DNA of 64,000 bases from Balanoglossus misakiensis (lineage: Eukaryota; Hemichordata), in assembly GCA_040954595.2 (NCBI GenBank), contig CM082597.2, positions 7,812,001 to 7,876,000 on the forward strand. Reading direction: 5' to 3'. The first letter of the stretch is position 1, and each line of letters begins with the position of its first letter. Position numbers and translations under genes: made by a program. Positions 25,001 through 34,854 of this stretch are shown here, one piece after another. The notes below the pieces were generated by a model, which saw nothing but the letters and a program-made list of their open reading frames with translations, searched no databases and was not told the DNA's origin.

Positions 25001-28000
25001 ACATTCCCGGCTGCTGGTAGTGTGACATTGACAATGTTGGATAAATTGATCCCTCACAGTTTACTATGCTTGGCTCTTAGTCTTAGTCTGTAAGTGTAGC
25101 CCCCAACTATTGACAAAATAGTGTTGGCACAGAGTTGAAAGACAAAAGAACTTACATTTGCAAAGTATAGATCTTCTATAAAAAAAATTAAAGCATATAG
25201 CTGGATAGTGCATTCATTTGCAACTGATGGTACATGTATATTTTTTTTGTCGTTCACTGAAACATACACATTTATACTTTTGATACGTTTTCAGCCGCAG
25301 TCTCCATTCACCACCCACCATTAAGACACAATATAGTACCAATGAGTAGTTAAACCGACAAATTTGGAGTAATGTTCTGTTTCGCCTTTATTTGAAATGT
25401 AGGATAACTGCCCATTTGTCAAGAATTTTGACCAGACGGATGCTGACGGCGATGGCATTGGTGATGCATGTGACAACTGTCCTGGTGACATCAACCCTGA
25501 TCAGCTGGACACTGATGGTGATGGTGTCGGTGATGAGTGTGATACTGACGATGATAATGATGGTATGTCTCTAAGTATGCATGGACCTTTGTTCCTCTTC
25601 ATCAAAGCAGATAGACTGAATACAGAAAAAGCATTCCATAGTTATCTTCAGATAATTGTATATCTGTTCACTTCAGTCAGGTACTTCTACATGTAAATGG
25701 AATATTAGTACAAAAAGCCATTCGTTGTTTTCAGTTACTGGTATTGCGAGAACCGTTGCTTCATTTTAGAGTGGCTTCCAATCTCTGTGTTGTTATTTAG
25801 TCTATGAAGAAAATTCAACTAAATTGATTTTTTGAAATCAAAATGGTGAACATCCTGCTTGTATGTTTGCAAAAAAGACTCCTCAAACACTTTTAAAGAA
25901 TTTAAATGTTTGGAGGACTGTCGTTTTGCTGTCACTGAGGTGTGAAATGTACGATATACCTTAAGACATTGTTTGTTGGCTGGCCATCCCCCAAAATCAA
26001 TCAGGTTGGCTCTTGGTCACACACAGTGTTCCATGTGTGTGTGAAATTGAACAGGTAGCATGGAAATACCCCCACCCTTACCCCGAGACACAGAAACCCC
26101 AAAGACGACAATGTGTATCATAACTCAACACAATTAGGGCTTGGATGCATTTATCTGTAATAATTTCACCTGAATCACTTTATTTTATTTGCCAGGGATT
26201 TTGGATTTGGCACCTGATAACTGTGTCCTGGTCGGCAACAGCGACCAGACGGATTCTGACGGCGACGGCGTCGGGGATGCCTGCGACAACTGTCCAGATG
26301 ATGCGAACACCGACCAGCAGGACAGCGATGACAACGGATGGGGTGATGTCTGCGATGACCCCTATGGAACAAAGAAAGACAGGTACGACGGCAGATTGGC
26401 TATCTCTCCACCAAGCCAAGTTGTAGTTGGATTGGAAGACGAAAATACCATCTGAATGTAGTCCCTCAGGAATTTCAGAACACATATATTCAAATTTTCG
26501 AAACAAAAATATTCTAGTTTCTTTCATGGTGTATTGTGGATGGGCATTTTACATTGATTTTTAAAACTTTTATTTATTTTTTAATTTTATCTATTACTTT
26601 TCTAGGTTTTAGCCTTGTAGGTGTTTTTTAGTGTAATTGCCAGGTTTTTTTTTACTAGTTACTATGGACGGTTATGTCTGAAATGAAGATTAATAATAAT
26701 AATAATTGTTAATGAACCTTAGATTGGATTGGTTGATAGTATAGAATAACATGAATATAGCAAGATTTTTTGTGGTTCATTTCTGAAAGAAATCTGATAA
26801 ACATTTTCAAATTTAAAGACTAGTTCACGCTGATAAACTGATAATATTGGTACATATTTTGCAATTTCCGCCCACTGTTATTCCCTCATAGGGACGGTGA
26901 TGGAATCCCAAATTCCGTGGACAACTGTGCGAATGTCCCCAACTCGGATCAGCTGGACACTGATGGTGATGGCGATGGAGACATGTGTGACGATGACAAG
27001 GATGGTGACGGAGTGCCGGATAGCTTGGATAACTGTCCGCTTGTCTCCAATCCATCACAAACAGACCTAAACGGTGAGTTGTTTTTTATTTTGCTTTGCA
27101 CGATGTACATCTATGACATGAAATGATAACTGCTTAGGCAATGGAGTCACCTATGCAAATGTAGCCGCAGTTACCATTGAAGTATAGCTAATCAGAGATT
27201 AGCCATATGAATACAAGCACAACTCCACGTGGTCATCGTGAGCTGTTGTTTGCTCCCCAGGATGTTTTAATAGAATTAAAGCAGGTCCAATGACCAGGGG
27301 TAATGATTGTAAAGCCCCTTGAGCACAATTGTTGATACATGTGCTACATAATTATAAAAACTCTGTATTATTATTATTGCTATTCAAAGACTTGCAGCAT
27401 ACATAATTTTAACCATATATGGACACATGTAAAATAAGAGATTATTGTATCCCTTAAGATGGGTCCCTAGGATCTTTTTGCCCGTTGCCGTTCATAACGG
27501 TTTCGATCAAAATTGAGTGTAGTGTCCTATAAAGGCCCATAGCAACGAGCAAAAAGATCCTAGGGACCCATCTTAATGTGACAGATGTAAAAAGTTTTCC
27601 CCTGCTTGAAAACAGTGATACAGCTTCATCTTTATCTTGTTCATCCTCTCCAGGTGACGGAGTGGGTGATGTTTGTGCAGATGACACGGATGGCGACGGA
27701 ATCAATGATGAATATGACAACTGTCCCAAAAACAAGCATTACCACACCACCAGTTTTGAAGACTACGTTTCAGTAGATCTGGACCCATCTCTCACTGATG
27801 CTTCTGATTGGTTTATAACTGACCAGGTGAGAAAAAAATAATTTGCATATAACTGGCCAGCACCACCATATCCTGTCAACTGGCTTCTATAATCAATGCA
27901 TATGTGCATGCAACCAACAGTAAAGCATGCATGTTTGGCTTCATGATGAAAAATACCAGTGGTTTTGCATTATTTTTGTGTGTCGCGTTTTGTATGACTT

Positions 28001-31000
28001 TTAGTGCAATTAGTTAGCAACCAGAAAAGAGCAATAGGAAAAGTTAACATATGATTCTAACTATAACTTCTGATATATTGCTTGCACAGGGCAAAGAAAT
28101 CCGGCAGCTGTCAGATACGGAAATGCCGGTCATCCTGATCGGCAAGGACTACTTCGGTCCAGTGGATTACTCCGGTACAATGTTTGTCAACACTGACAAT
28201 GGCCAGGACTACATGGGATTTGTGTTCGGTTACCAGAGTTCGTGGAAGTTCTATGTTGTCATGTGGAGGCATGAAAATTTGAATTACTTCAATTACAGAG
28301 CTGGTATCAAAGGGCTTCAGATCAAGGTATAAGTTCAGTCGCCAAGTATCCTGTGTTGAAAATTTACTTGTCATAATTCATTCAGGGTTGTCCTTAGCCC
28401 TTTCACCACCATGGTCCAGTCAAAACTCATTGTTGTCTATAGTAAGGTTGAACCTCTAAAGAGGGGATTTGGGGTGACATGGTTAAGGTTTATGCAAGAC
28501 CTAGTAGTGATAAATTTGCTCTTGAACACTGTAATTATTGATTCTGATGCAGATTTAACTCGGAATATGAGATTTATTCTGTACAAAAAACAACCCTTCG
28601 TCCTGGTTTTACTTGTAGCGGTATAGTAATTAAAGAACGTCTCTGAAACACCTGTTGTTCTGAAATGTATTGTGATCAGGCCTTGTCATCAACAGAAAGT
28701 GGTTTCTACAACAGGACCAAGCAAAGCTCTGGGTGATGCACTGTGGCATTCGTATGACACAGCAAACCATGTGACATTACTCTGGCACGACCCAGCAATG
28801 ATTGGTTGGGAGCATCACGTGGCTTACACATGGAGACTCACTCATAGACCGTCTGTGGGACTGATCAGGTGACGAAAACTATTTTATCATCCTCTCAAAC
28901 AAAGCTTGAACGTTAAAGTCTAAACATCTTCTGAGCATGCTTAGCAAGAAGACTGATTGATAACTCGGGGATAAACATGAACACATAATTGGGCAACAAA
29001 AGGAGTGTAAAGATTATTTGAGGTTTATCGTTCATTGTTAATATTTTCCCCTCACACTCTTTCTAAAATGTCAGTGACGAACAAACATACACTGCTGTGA
29101 CATTCTGTCCACCTTACTGTCATAGCGGTATAGTCCATACCACTTATATTCAAGTAAAGGTTGAGGGACAAGCAGGATGAGAACAGTTTTGAGATTAGCT
29201 GTTTGCAGCCCTAAATTTGAATGCCAGAGAAGTTCATGAAAAATGTCTTGTGAGATTCCCAGAGAATAGTAGTTCTTTGAATGTGCATCGGAATCATGAT
29301 TAAGTTACATATATAGAGCAGGAAATGCAAGAATTCACTTAACTGTTCTCTTTTACAGGGTTGTAATCAAAGTAAAGGGGGAAACCATTGTTGATTCTGG
29401 AAATCTCTACGACACAACCATCTCTGGGGGACGTCTCGGCATCTTCCAGTTTGCTCAACCCGGCATGATCATCTGGTCTAATCTCAAATGCAAGTGTGCA
29501 GACAGGTACAGCCTATAGTGGGGATGTGTGACATACATTTGCACATGGGACACACACTGGGGACACACATGACATGTGATTCACATGTGACATGTGTGTG
29601 ACATACATATGTACATGTATATGAAGTAATGCCTTGGATTTTTCTGCATTCGATCCCCAAGCCTCATAACCATCAGATCCACAGGGCCTAATTAAACAAC
29701 ATGTATGCCTGCACATTTTCTAAGCATGGTACAATTTATCACTGTACTCATAAAGATTTGATTCAAAAGAGTTACTTTACATACAAGGACATTTTTGAGT
29801 TGTTCCATCAAAACAAGCACACCCAAAAAATCCTGTACCGGTAAATGCAATTTCGAAGTTACTTCCAATGTGGGTTTTTTTCCCCAAAGAAATTGGAAAC
29901 TTGTTACTCTCTGAATGATGTCAGAGGTCACCAGGGTGTTTGTGTGCAAATGTTTAATTATATGCCAAGGAAAACTCTCCTCTCTGTCTTGAATGCTACG
30001 TACAGGCACCAAAGGCAATCAAATAATATATATACACCAAAGAGTTTTGTCTCCATCTTTGCTCCCAGAGTCAACCAGGCCTTGTATTTCGACGGCAAGG
30101 ATGACTACGTGACAATGAACACAATCCAGGCACTCCACATGGAGCTCAGCTTCACCATTGAGACGTGGCTGTATCTGCCTGACAACTACCCCAGCAGCAA
30201 ATTACCCATTGTCTGCACTGATGATGATACGATTTGCCTTTACGTTGAAAATAGGTAACTCGCCTTTGATTTGGGAGAGAATGTCCATTCCAGGGTAGAG
30301 GGATAAGTATACTTTGTTGTATGTGTTAAATTATCTCATTTATGTCCAAGGGACAGGAAAGCGTGTTCGGTATAGACAGGTTTCTAAATTAGGCCAAATA
30401 AAAAAATATGTGCCGTTCTGATTAACCGACCTACCCTAAGTTTAGCCCGATGACCCTAAACTTTTTGAGCCTCGTAAACTGGAAGTAAAAATAACGATGT
30501 CAAATATATAAAATTTATGAAAATTGCGAGAATCATGCAAGTACTATGACATCATTCTTCTACACTACGGCGGCCAAAGATGTAAAAAATGCAAAATAAA
30601 AAAAATTCCCTACCTACCTACCCTATTTTCAAAAAACGTGTAATTGGAACAGCACATATAATTTTTTTGGCCTTAGACATGTTTGTTGTCATAAATTTTC
30701 TAGATAATTTATCTGCCTGCATTTAATGTATGTAGCAAGAGCACTCAGATCTGTACAAGAAAAACGTGGCTTTCTTGCACAGGCATGATGTGATGTTTGA
30801 CAACTGTTTTGTTTGTTTTGTGTGACTGTGTCTTTGCAGTTTGCTGGTGGGACAGGTGGGTTACAATGTGCTGGCCAGCGCAACTACGCCCGTGCAGGCC
30901 AATACCTGGAACCACGCAGCCATGCGATATGATGCCCAGAGTAAGTTACTCCAGATAGACGTGGGCCTTTCAGTGGTGACAGTACCACATTACACGCAAA

Positions 31001-32959
31001 TTATTTATCTGTATATCCAAGCAAGACTTTTGACACTGCCATGTGTTTCAAAATGAAGCGTGTGATCTCATTCTATAAAACCGTTCCCAATCACTTTGTG
31101 GTAAGGCTAAATAAACAAATATGTGCTGTTCCGATTACATGGTTTTCAAAAATAGGGTAGGTAGGTAGGATAAATGTTTTATTTTGCAATTTTTTTTTAT
31201 ATCTTTGGCTGCCATAATGTAGAATAATGACATCATAGTTCTTGCGTGATTCGCAGAATTTTCATAAATTTGTATTTTTGACATCATTATTTAAACTTCC
31301 GGATTTACGAAGTTCTAAAACCTGTAGGGTCGGCGGGTGAAAATTAGGGTAGGTCCGGTAATCGGAACATCACATATTTTTTTTTATTTTGGCCTAATCC
31401 ATAGACTCCCTGCAACTACTAAATGTTTATGGTTTTCAATATCAGATACTCCTTGGTACAAGGGGTGTAATACCATTTGGCACATTGTCATGAGTCCCTG
31501 CTAAAAAGATACTCAGAGTTCATCGAATATTAATGTACATTGTAATGATAAAACTTCTGATGGCTGGATTGATTACTGAACTCTTTCAGATAATCGGCTG
31601 GATTTGTTTATCAACGGAACAACTCTGCCAAGCCCTGGTGCTGAAGCTACGCTGACTGGTACAACACCGTATATCTGGGTAAGTAATCCAAAGTACGATG
31701 GCCTATATGCGGTGGCAATGTTGAAATCTGATAGGAATTATTTCAATGTGTATATGATGTTGCTTTCTGTATAACTTACATTATTTTTGTTTCAAATGCA
31801 GTCTGAAGATACCTTGTTATATCTGGGTAAAGGAAACGACAGTTACTTCAAAGGAATCATGGATGAAGTGAGTTCTTGTGTATGTCTTCGCCTTCCCGGC
31901 AGAGTAACATGACAGTGTAGGATTGCCAGGTTCTACATATATATTATCCATGTAAATTGACTGAAGGATTTGCCTGCATACATGTATGGCAGTTGGCAAA
32001 TGTTGATGTTAACGATCTGTATGCCGCTGTACATTTGTATGAGCATGTCAACGTTGTATGTTAATGGAAGTGCTTTTCTTTAGCCACAAGCGGTCATGGA
32101 CAGATCAATGCAGTGTGTGTATTAGTGCATAGTTTATTGACTCGGAGGCTCTCGTACTGTGGCTGACAACCTGCAGTATTTATAACTGCAGTTCAGCATG
32201 ATTAGGGCACTGTTTCAGCAAGGCTCACATCAGCTCCAACAAATTTGGAGACCATTTGTGGTTGAGGGGAGACATGTCCTTTGTATGGGATTCTTTCCAA
32301 TTGAACATGATTTCATACTCACTTTTTCAATCCACCAGTAGTGTGTTATGCACCATCCTTCTGTGATGCAATATTGAAAATAATTTCCACGAAATATTTT
32401 TGTGTATTATTCCACTGAATGTACGTTATATGGGGTTCTGGTCTATTTGTAGGTACGTGTATGGGGACTGGTCTTATCTAATGAAGAGATCGATGAGCAC
32501 ATGCAGCTTGCCGGCTTGGAGAGACAGAGACACAAGAAACTACTGGAGGCACACTATAACATGGATTCAGAGAGGGAAGGTCTGTAGTGTAGCTGTTTTA
32601 ATGCAAGATTCACATTTTTGTCATTCTAACCTGTCCAGTAAATTAAGACGTGAAATGATAAAAGCACTTAGTTTTGATTTCATCATGGTGTCTCAGAAAA
32701 ATAGAAAGCTAAAGCGAACCGTCAGTTGATCTTGTGTAGGATTTACAGGATCTTCACTGATCCACTGATCCACCCTCGCTCTTTCTTCTCAGGTGACACA
32801 GTGCTAATAGACAGTGGCTTGTACGGCCACAATGGTGCCATACAAGGCAACGCATTGTTCGTGTCTAGTAGTCTTGACCAAGGAAGATTCCAGCTCACTT
32901 ATCCGGACGCCCGGAGGAGGCGACGGAGAAGCCTCTTCCACGATCACTCTGAACTTTAA
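20..32959 (+). CDS. Mega-thrombospondin-like multidomain extracellular protein (3' 38 exons, 5' end outside window)
   Basis: One spliced gene, 5,920 coding nt, at least 1,972 residues, stop TAA at 32957-32959. Exons: 20-85, 451-528, 883-1070, 1262-1376, 1788-2048, 13588-13803, 14363-14452, 14749-14921, 15324-15421, 15590-15818, 16249-16392, 16651-16820, 17180-17349, 17652-17866, 18296-18436, 18949-19133, 19564-19720, 20613-20776, 21175-21343, 21680-21859, 22485-22621, 22945-23085, 23630-23704, 24236-24385, 24675-24887, 25403-25562, 26196-26382, 26892-27073, 27654-27826, 28090-28326, 28696-28868, 29359-29505, 30069-30254, 30840-30940, 31590-31678, 31802-31867, 32453-32579, 32793-32959. Every junction has an AG acceptor and GT donor, and the phases add up exactly. 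Domain order is LRR-FN3-fibro-slime-cadherin-F5/8C-Cys-rich-EGF-TSP3-TSP_C-LamG. The TSP3 plus C-terminal signature places it in the thrombospondin superfamily, so a calcium-binding secreted matrix role is likely. The 'mega-TSP' label is inferred from architecture. Transcript data could revise individual exons. Confidence 0.9.
180..330. repeat. TG-rich microsatellite and dispersed repeat in intron 1
   Basis: A degenerate (TG)n/(TCTG)n run at about 187-221 is followed by AACACGTTATCTCAAAAACG and adjoining sequence that looks like a dispersed repeat, not coding DNA. Family not identified. Confidence 0.4.
1262..1977 (+). CDS. Fibronectin type III-like domain (exons 4-5 of the mega-TSP-like gene)
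   Basis: Exon 1262-1376 opens the domain with [20 protein letters not shown], the FN3 A/B strands including the conserved tryptophan. Exon 1788-2048 continues with [16 protein letters not shown], then [20 protein letters not shown], where the L-x-x-G-T-x-Y-x-C segment matches the FN3 tyrosine-corner region. The intron between them (1377-1787) splits the tryptophan codon TG/G. FN3 folds usually act as spacers or binding modules. Sequence divergence leaves a small chance that it is another Ig-like sandwich. Confidence 0.7.
1978..15818 (+). CDS. Fibro-slime domain (exons 5-10 of the mega-TSP-like gene)
   Basis: The fold starts at the end of exon 1788-2048 ([13 protein letters not shown]) and resumes 11.5 kb later at 13588 with HPDFTGSDN. 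It continues through [15 protein letters not shown] (14363-14452), then [20 protein letters not shown] (14749-14921) and [20 protein letters not shown] (15590-15818). The D-E/D-V-W-x-Y/F-x-N-G core and the Y-x-F-D-x-F-x-x-E-R motif are hallmarks of fibro-slime/PA14-like carbohydrate- or surface-binding domains, known from slime-mould prespore and bacterial surface proteins. The domain is broken by six exons, and one intron hosts the large repeat array. Confidence 0.8.
6960..7440 (+). repeat. Internal tandem duplication in array unit U4
   Basis: The roughly 240-bp block containing AGGTCAAAGGTCA, TTTGGGCAGAAAATTTT and CCATAGTGGTCCATGTCC occurs at about 6948-7190 and again at about 7192-7430. 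This explains why U4 is about 250 bp longer than U1-U3. Confidence 0.75.
8472..10122 (+). repeat. Divergent array unit U5 with four internal ~238-bp tandem repeats
   Basis: U5 has a different head (GCTGCAAGCAGCAATGGCGG) and repeats an internal block four times; the DR1 motifs inside start at 8570, 8809, 9047 and 9285, a spacing of 238-239 bp. After about 9450 it enters sequence absent from the other units, ending in a GAA-rich tail at 10090-10125. It looks like a separate subfamily inserted into the array. Confidence 0.75.
10123..10345. repeat. Four tandem GGGCCCAAGC hairpins at the end of unit U5
   Basis: Four copies of a roughly 55-bp motif, each CCCCAACGAAACCAATA followed by an inverted repeat with arms such as GGGCCCAAGCGC/GCGCTTGGGCCC around a 6-nt loop. 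The first hairpin has the variant arm GGGCCCAAGCC. Each could form a stable cruciform or RNA hairpin. The arms match the GGGCCCAAGC found at the head of every unit. Confidence 0.85.
13229..13334. repeat. Two tandem GGGCCCAAGC hairpins at the end of unit U7
   Basis: The same CCCCAACGAAACCAATA plus hairpin motif as at the end of U5, in two copies. The first loop reads TTGCTT instead of TGGTAT. It marks the right end of the array; unique intron sequence follows to 13587. Confidence 0.85.
16249..17866 (+). CDS. Cadherin-like repeats (exons 11-14 of the mega-TSP-like gene)
   Basis: Exon 16651-16820 contains [20 protein letters not shown], with the LDYE motif of cadherin repeats. Exon 17180-17349 has [11 protein letters not shown], the DxNDNxP calcium-linker motif, then [18 protein letters not shown], the A-x-D-x-D-x-G start of the next repeat. 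Exon 17652-17866 continues with [13 protein letters not shown]. Calcium binding at the DxNDN linker is expected. The opening exon 16249-16392 is weakly conserved and the second repeat ends without a clear DxNDN, so these may be one full and one partial repeat. Confidence 0.75.
18296..19720 (+). CDS. F5/8 type C (discoidin) domain (exons 15-17 of the mega-TSP-like gene)
   Basis: Exon 18296-18436 starts [20 protein letters not shown], matching the C-x-x-x-LGM-x-x-x-x-I-x-D-x-Q-x-x-A-S opening of discoidin domains. Exon 18949-19133 gives [20 protein letters not shown] and [17 protein letters not shown]. Exon 19564-19720 closes with [17 protein letters not shown] and GLRLEIIGC, including the terminal cysteine. 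Such domains bind glycans, phospholipid or collagen outside the cell. Length and all diagnostic blocks are present, so the domain looks intact. Confidence 0.88.
20613..21859 (+). CDS. Cysteine-rich TNFR/ephrin-receptor-like repeats (exons 18-20 of the mega-TSP-like gene)
   Basis: Three exons encode short CxxC-rich repeats: [20 protein letters not shown] (20613 on), [13 protein letters not shown] with GLGSYSRG (21175-21343) and [11 protein letters not shown] with [20 protein letters not shown] (21680-21859). The C-x-x-C-x-x-G-x-x/Y pattern resembles TNFR-type or ephrin-receptor-like (GCC2/GCC3) modules, here likely spacers between the discoidin and EGF regions. Exact family assignment is uncertain. 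Confidence 0.7.
22125..22333. mobile_element. MITE with TACTGT...ACAGTA termini (degenerate copy)
   Basis: Starts TACTGTTAAACAGAGTATTT and ends AATAACCTGTTTGACATTTA then CTGTA. It is a diverged, opposite-orientation relative of the element at 35298-35515, sharing the block ATTAATCCTCGCATAACAGT. It sits in the intron between exons 21859 and 22485. Confidence 0.65.
22485..24385 (+). CDS. EGF-like domains (exons 21-24 of the mega-TSP-like gene)
   Basis: Exon 22485-22621 carries [20 protein letters not shown] and ends NCNEIDE. Exon 22945-23085 carries [20 protein letters not shown] then [13 protein letters not shown], the extended form typical of the second EGF domain of thrombospondins. Exon 23630-23704 adds [16 protein letters not shown], a calcium-binding EGF start. 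Exon 24236-24385 completes it with [20 protein letters not shown] and another EGF. Mostly phase-0 exon borders match the thrombospondin EGF cassette and lead directly into the type 3 repeats. Confidence 0.87.
23817..24084. mobile_element. MITE with GGCCAAATAAA termini, copy 1
   Basis: Begins AAGGCCAAATAAAAATATAT then GTGCTGTTCCGATTAC, and ends ATCGGAACAGCACATATATT then TTATTTGGCCT. The inverted ends span about 35 bp. Same family as 30389-30675 and 31102-31397. Intronic, about 270 bp, no ORF. Confidence 0.85.
24675..27826 (+). CDS. Thrombospondin type 3 repeats (exons 25-29 of the mega-TSP-like gene)
   Basis: A run of aspartate-rich calcium-binding repeats: [11 protein letters not shown] and [19 protein letters not shown] (24675-24887); [20 protein letters not shown] (25403-25562); [20 protein letters not shown] (26196-26382); [20 protein letters not shown] and [15 protein letters not shown] (26892-27073); [20 protein letters not shown] (27654 on). 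These are the alternating N- and C-type motifs of the thrombospondin calcium 'wire'. Junctions fall in phases 0, 1 and 2, so exons do not coincide with repeats. All cysteines of the C-type motifs appear present. Confidence 0.95.
27454..27576. mobile_element. Short MITE with 28-bp perfect inverted ends and TTAA borders
   Basis: Opens TTAAGATGGGTCCCTAGGAT and closes ATCCTAGGGACCCATCTTAA; the inverted ends match perfectly for 28 bp and imperfectly further in. TTAA at both borders fits piggyBac-type target duplication. 123 bp, intronic. Confidence 0.85.
27738..29505 (+). CDS. Thrombospondin C-terminal L-lectin-like domain (exons 29-32 of the mega-TSP-like gene)
   Basis: Diagnostic blocks occur in order: [20 protein letters not shown] (27654-27826), then [20 protein letters not shown] and [20 protein letters not shown] (28090-28326). 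Next come [40 protein letters not shown] and [13 protein letters not shown] (28696-28868). The last block is [20 protein letters not shown] then KCKCAD (29359-29505). This is the most conserved domain of thrombospondins, which folds with the type 3 repeats and binds calcium and cell-surface partners. The FGYQSS-FYVVMW and LWHDP blocks make the assignment near certain. Length looks complete. Confidence 0.96.
30069..32959 (+). CDS. C-terminal LamG/concanavalin-like domain and polybasic tail (exons 33-38 of the mega-TSP-like gene)
   Basis: [13 protein letters not shown] (30069-30254) and [12 protein letters not shown] are the opening of a LamG-like jelly-roll. [13 protein letters not shown] (30840-30940), [20 protein letters not shown] (31590-31678), [16 protein letters not shown] (31802-31867) and [13 protein letters not shown] (32453-32579) follow in the canonical order. 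A start of a second module, [18 protein letters not shown], appears in the last exon. The chain ends with six arginines and SLFHDHSEL. Ordinary thrombospondins stop at the preceding C-terminal domain, so this extension is an unusual addition. Confidence 0.85.
30389..30675. mobile_element. MITE with GGCCAAATAAA termini, copy 2
   Basis: Starts TTAGGCCAAATAAAAAAATA, ends near ATTTTTTTGGCCTTA, and shares internal blocks with copies 1 and 3, such as AAAATAACGATGTCAAATAT. Intron 30255-30839. Confidence 0.85.
31102..31397. mobile_element. MITE with GGCCAAATAAA termini, copy 3 (opposite orientation)
   Basis: Starts TAAGGCTAAATAAACAAATA and ends CATATTTTTTTTTATTTTGG then CCTAA. The internal ATAATGACATCATAGTTCTT block is the reverse complement of the TATGACGTCATTCT block in copy 1, so it lies in the other orientation. 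Confidence 0.85.
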
Positions 32960-33149
32960 ACAAAAGAGGGTTTTGATGCCCTTGCATGCATTTTCTGATG
33001 TCATATCCGGCCAAATGTAGTCAATTCTTGTTAAAACAGAGCTGGGTTAGGCCAGGTTTGGAAAGGTACGGCTAACAAGCCACAGATGCCCCACTGGGTG
33101 GTTTACATTTCCCAAAATGACAAATGATTGGGTAGGAAAAAAATGCATG

Positions 33150-33420
33150 TCTGACGTTCCATTTTCCAGGCATTTCTGCATTTCTTTTAAAACCTATTTT
33201 ATGAAGTGTAATATAATCTTGACAGATATGTAAATAATCAAAGAAAGTACAAAAATTGTGTAAAGATTTGACAAAGGAAGTTCAGTAGATCATACCTCTG
33301 AAATTCCATTTTCCAGGCAATTCTGCATTGAAACCATATTTTATAAAGTGTAATATAATCTTGACAGATCTATAAAAAATCATGAAATGTATAAAAAAAT
33401 GTGTACAGATGTGCGGGTAT
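33150..33420 (+). repeat. Two direct ~147-bp repeats downstream of the mega-TSP-like stop codon
   Basis: The block starting TTCCATTTTCCAGGC and containing GTGTAATATAATCTTGACAG occurs at 33157 and again at 33304. It lies 200-460 bp after the stop, probably in the 3' UTR or just beyond. No clear AATAAA was fixed for this gene. Confidence 0.7.
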
Positions 33421-33734
33421 AACTTGTATAGACTGAATTTTTCCAATTTTGTCAACGAATCTTTTGATTTTTTTTCAGTATCAGATATGTGTATTGATTC
33501 CATGTATGATCATGCTTGAGACACTTTACATGTTGTAAACTGATCAGAGAATTTGATTTAGGTGTACATAGCTGTAAAGGTTTGATTTATGATGTCACTT
33601 TTAATTAAGCCAATGACTGTGTGGTAATCATTGTCTGGTGCCTACTGTGACCGCCTAAGGTTTATAAAAAAATACAACAACAACAAAAAACAAGTCAGTG
33701 AGACTAGTTTCATGTATACAAGTCTTTGGGTTTA

Positions 33735-34081
33735 TTAAAGTGACAAAGTCTCTCTCTCGCTGCCTTTTTCATTAATTATGTTTGATACAAGACATCATTT
33801 ATGTTATTCGACATGTGAATCAACGTTCGACCACACACAACTTCCATCCCACTTGTAGACACGAAAGTGAAAAACTCGCCAAAATGAATAATCGGTGTTT
33901 ACCATTTATTCATATTGGCGAGATTTTTACTCTTATATCCTACAAACGGGATGGAAGTTGTGTGTGGTCGAACGTTGATTCAGTATATATACACATTTAG
34001 AATAAAATAAACAGTGCCTTGTATCAAACATAATTATTGGAAAAGCGGCAGGGAGAGAGAGAGAGACTTTGTCACTTTTAA
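33735..34081. mobile_element. MITE with AGTGACAAAGTCTCTCTCTC termini (full copy)
   Basis: Left end TTAAAGTGACAAAGTCTCTC, right end GAGAGACTTTGTCACTTTTA then A. The interior is also largely palindromic: CAACGTTCGACCACACACAA on the left is mirrored by TTGTGTGTGGTCGAACGTTG on the right. 347 bp, no ORF. Partial relatives lie at 36012-36145, 38930-39134 and 39612-39688. Confidence 0.88.
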
Positions 34082-34403
34082 CCCCTAAAGAATGTGAAAA
34101 AGTGATGCAAACATTAAAATATGTATAATGTTTTTGTAATACTTTACTGGCATTGTCATTGTTGTTATGTCTGGCGAATGTTCCTTTGCAATCGCCTCAT
34201 TAATTATTCATGAGGTGATGAAAGTGGGGACACAAATATCCGGCAAGGAGAGCGCACCTCGGACTAGCGTGTTACGCCGGCCCAGGCCCAGCACCAATGC
34301 TAGCATGCCATACACTGGCCAGTTTGAACCCCCTAGGTATTACGCTGACAGCTGGCTGCGTCTGTCAGCCTACCCATTAAACTGCAGGGGCCTTTCCCCA
34401 TTT

Positions 34404-34417
34404 GGGGGGGGGGGGGG
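34404..34417. repeat. Homopolymer run of 14 guanines
   Basis: Uninterrupted G14 after CCCCATTT; length may be unstable or affected by sequencing. The preceding 34,150-34,400 stretch has no recognisable gene. Confidence 0.8.
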
Positions 34418-34525
34418 TCCAGCTAAATGAATGGCATAAACGAATGACAATAGGTTTCACAATCTAATGGCAACATGTGTTAGCCAAAGAAAAGAAATAG
34501 CAATCTATCATAGTTGATATAAATA

Positions 34526-34717
34526 TTAAAGGTATACTGTCACCTGTGGAAAATTAGCTATAGTTACCATGGCAAATTGAGATCTAGCCAATCACAGATT
34601 TTCAGTGGGTGGCACACGCGAAAAAAGGAGCGCCACCATATATTCTCGAGAATGTTTAAATACGCCATTTCAGCCATATATGGCCGTATGTAAATCTGGA
34701 GGACTGTATACCTTTAA
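34526..34717. mobile_element. MITE with TTAAAGGTATAC termini
   Basis: Left end TTAAAGGTATACTGTCACC, right end GGACTGTATACCTTTAA. About 12 bp of perfect inverted end with looser pairing beyond, flanked by TTAA. 192 bp. Confidence 0.75.
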
Positions 34718-34854
34718 GTAAGACAAGTAAAGCACCCCAAATTAAAAGGAGTGAGGCCTCCATTTCCGCAGCATAGAATTAGGATAGGATAGTCGCCAAT
34801 GGGGCTTGTATAAGCCACAATAAACCGAATGACAGTTGTAACTTTGAAAACACT

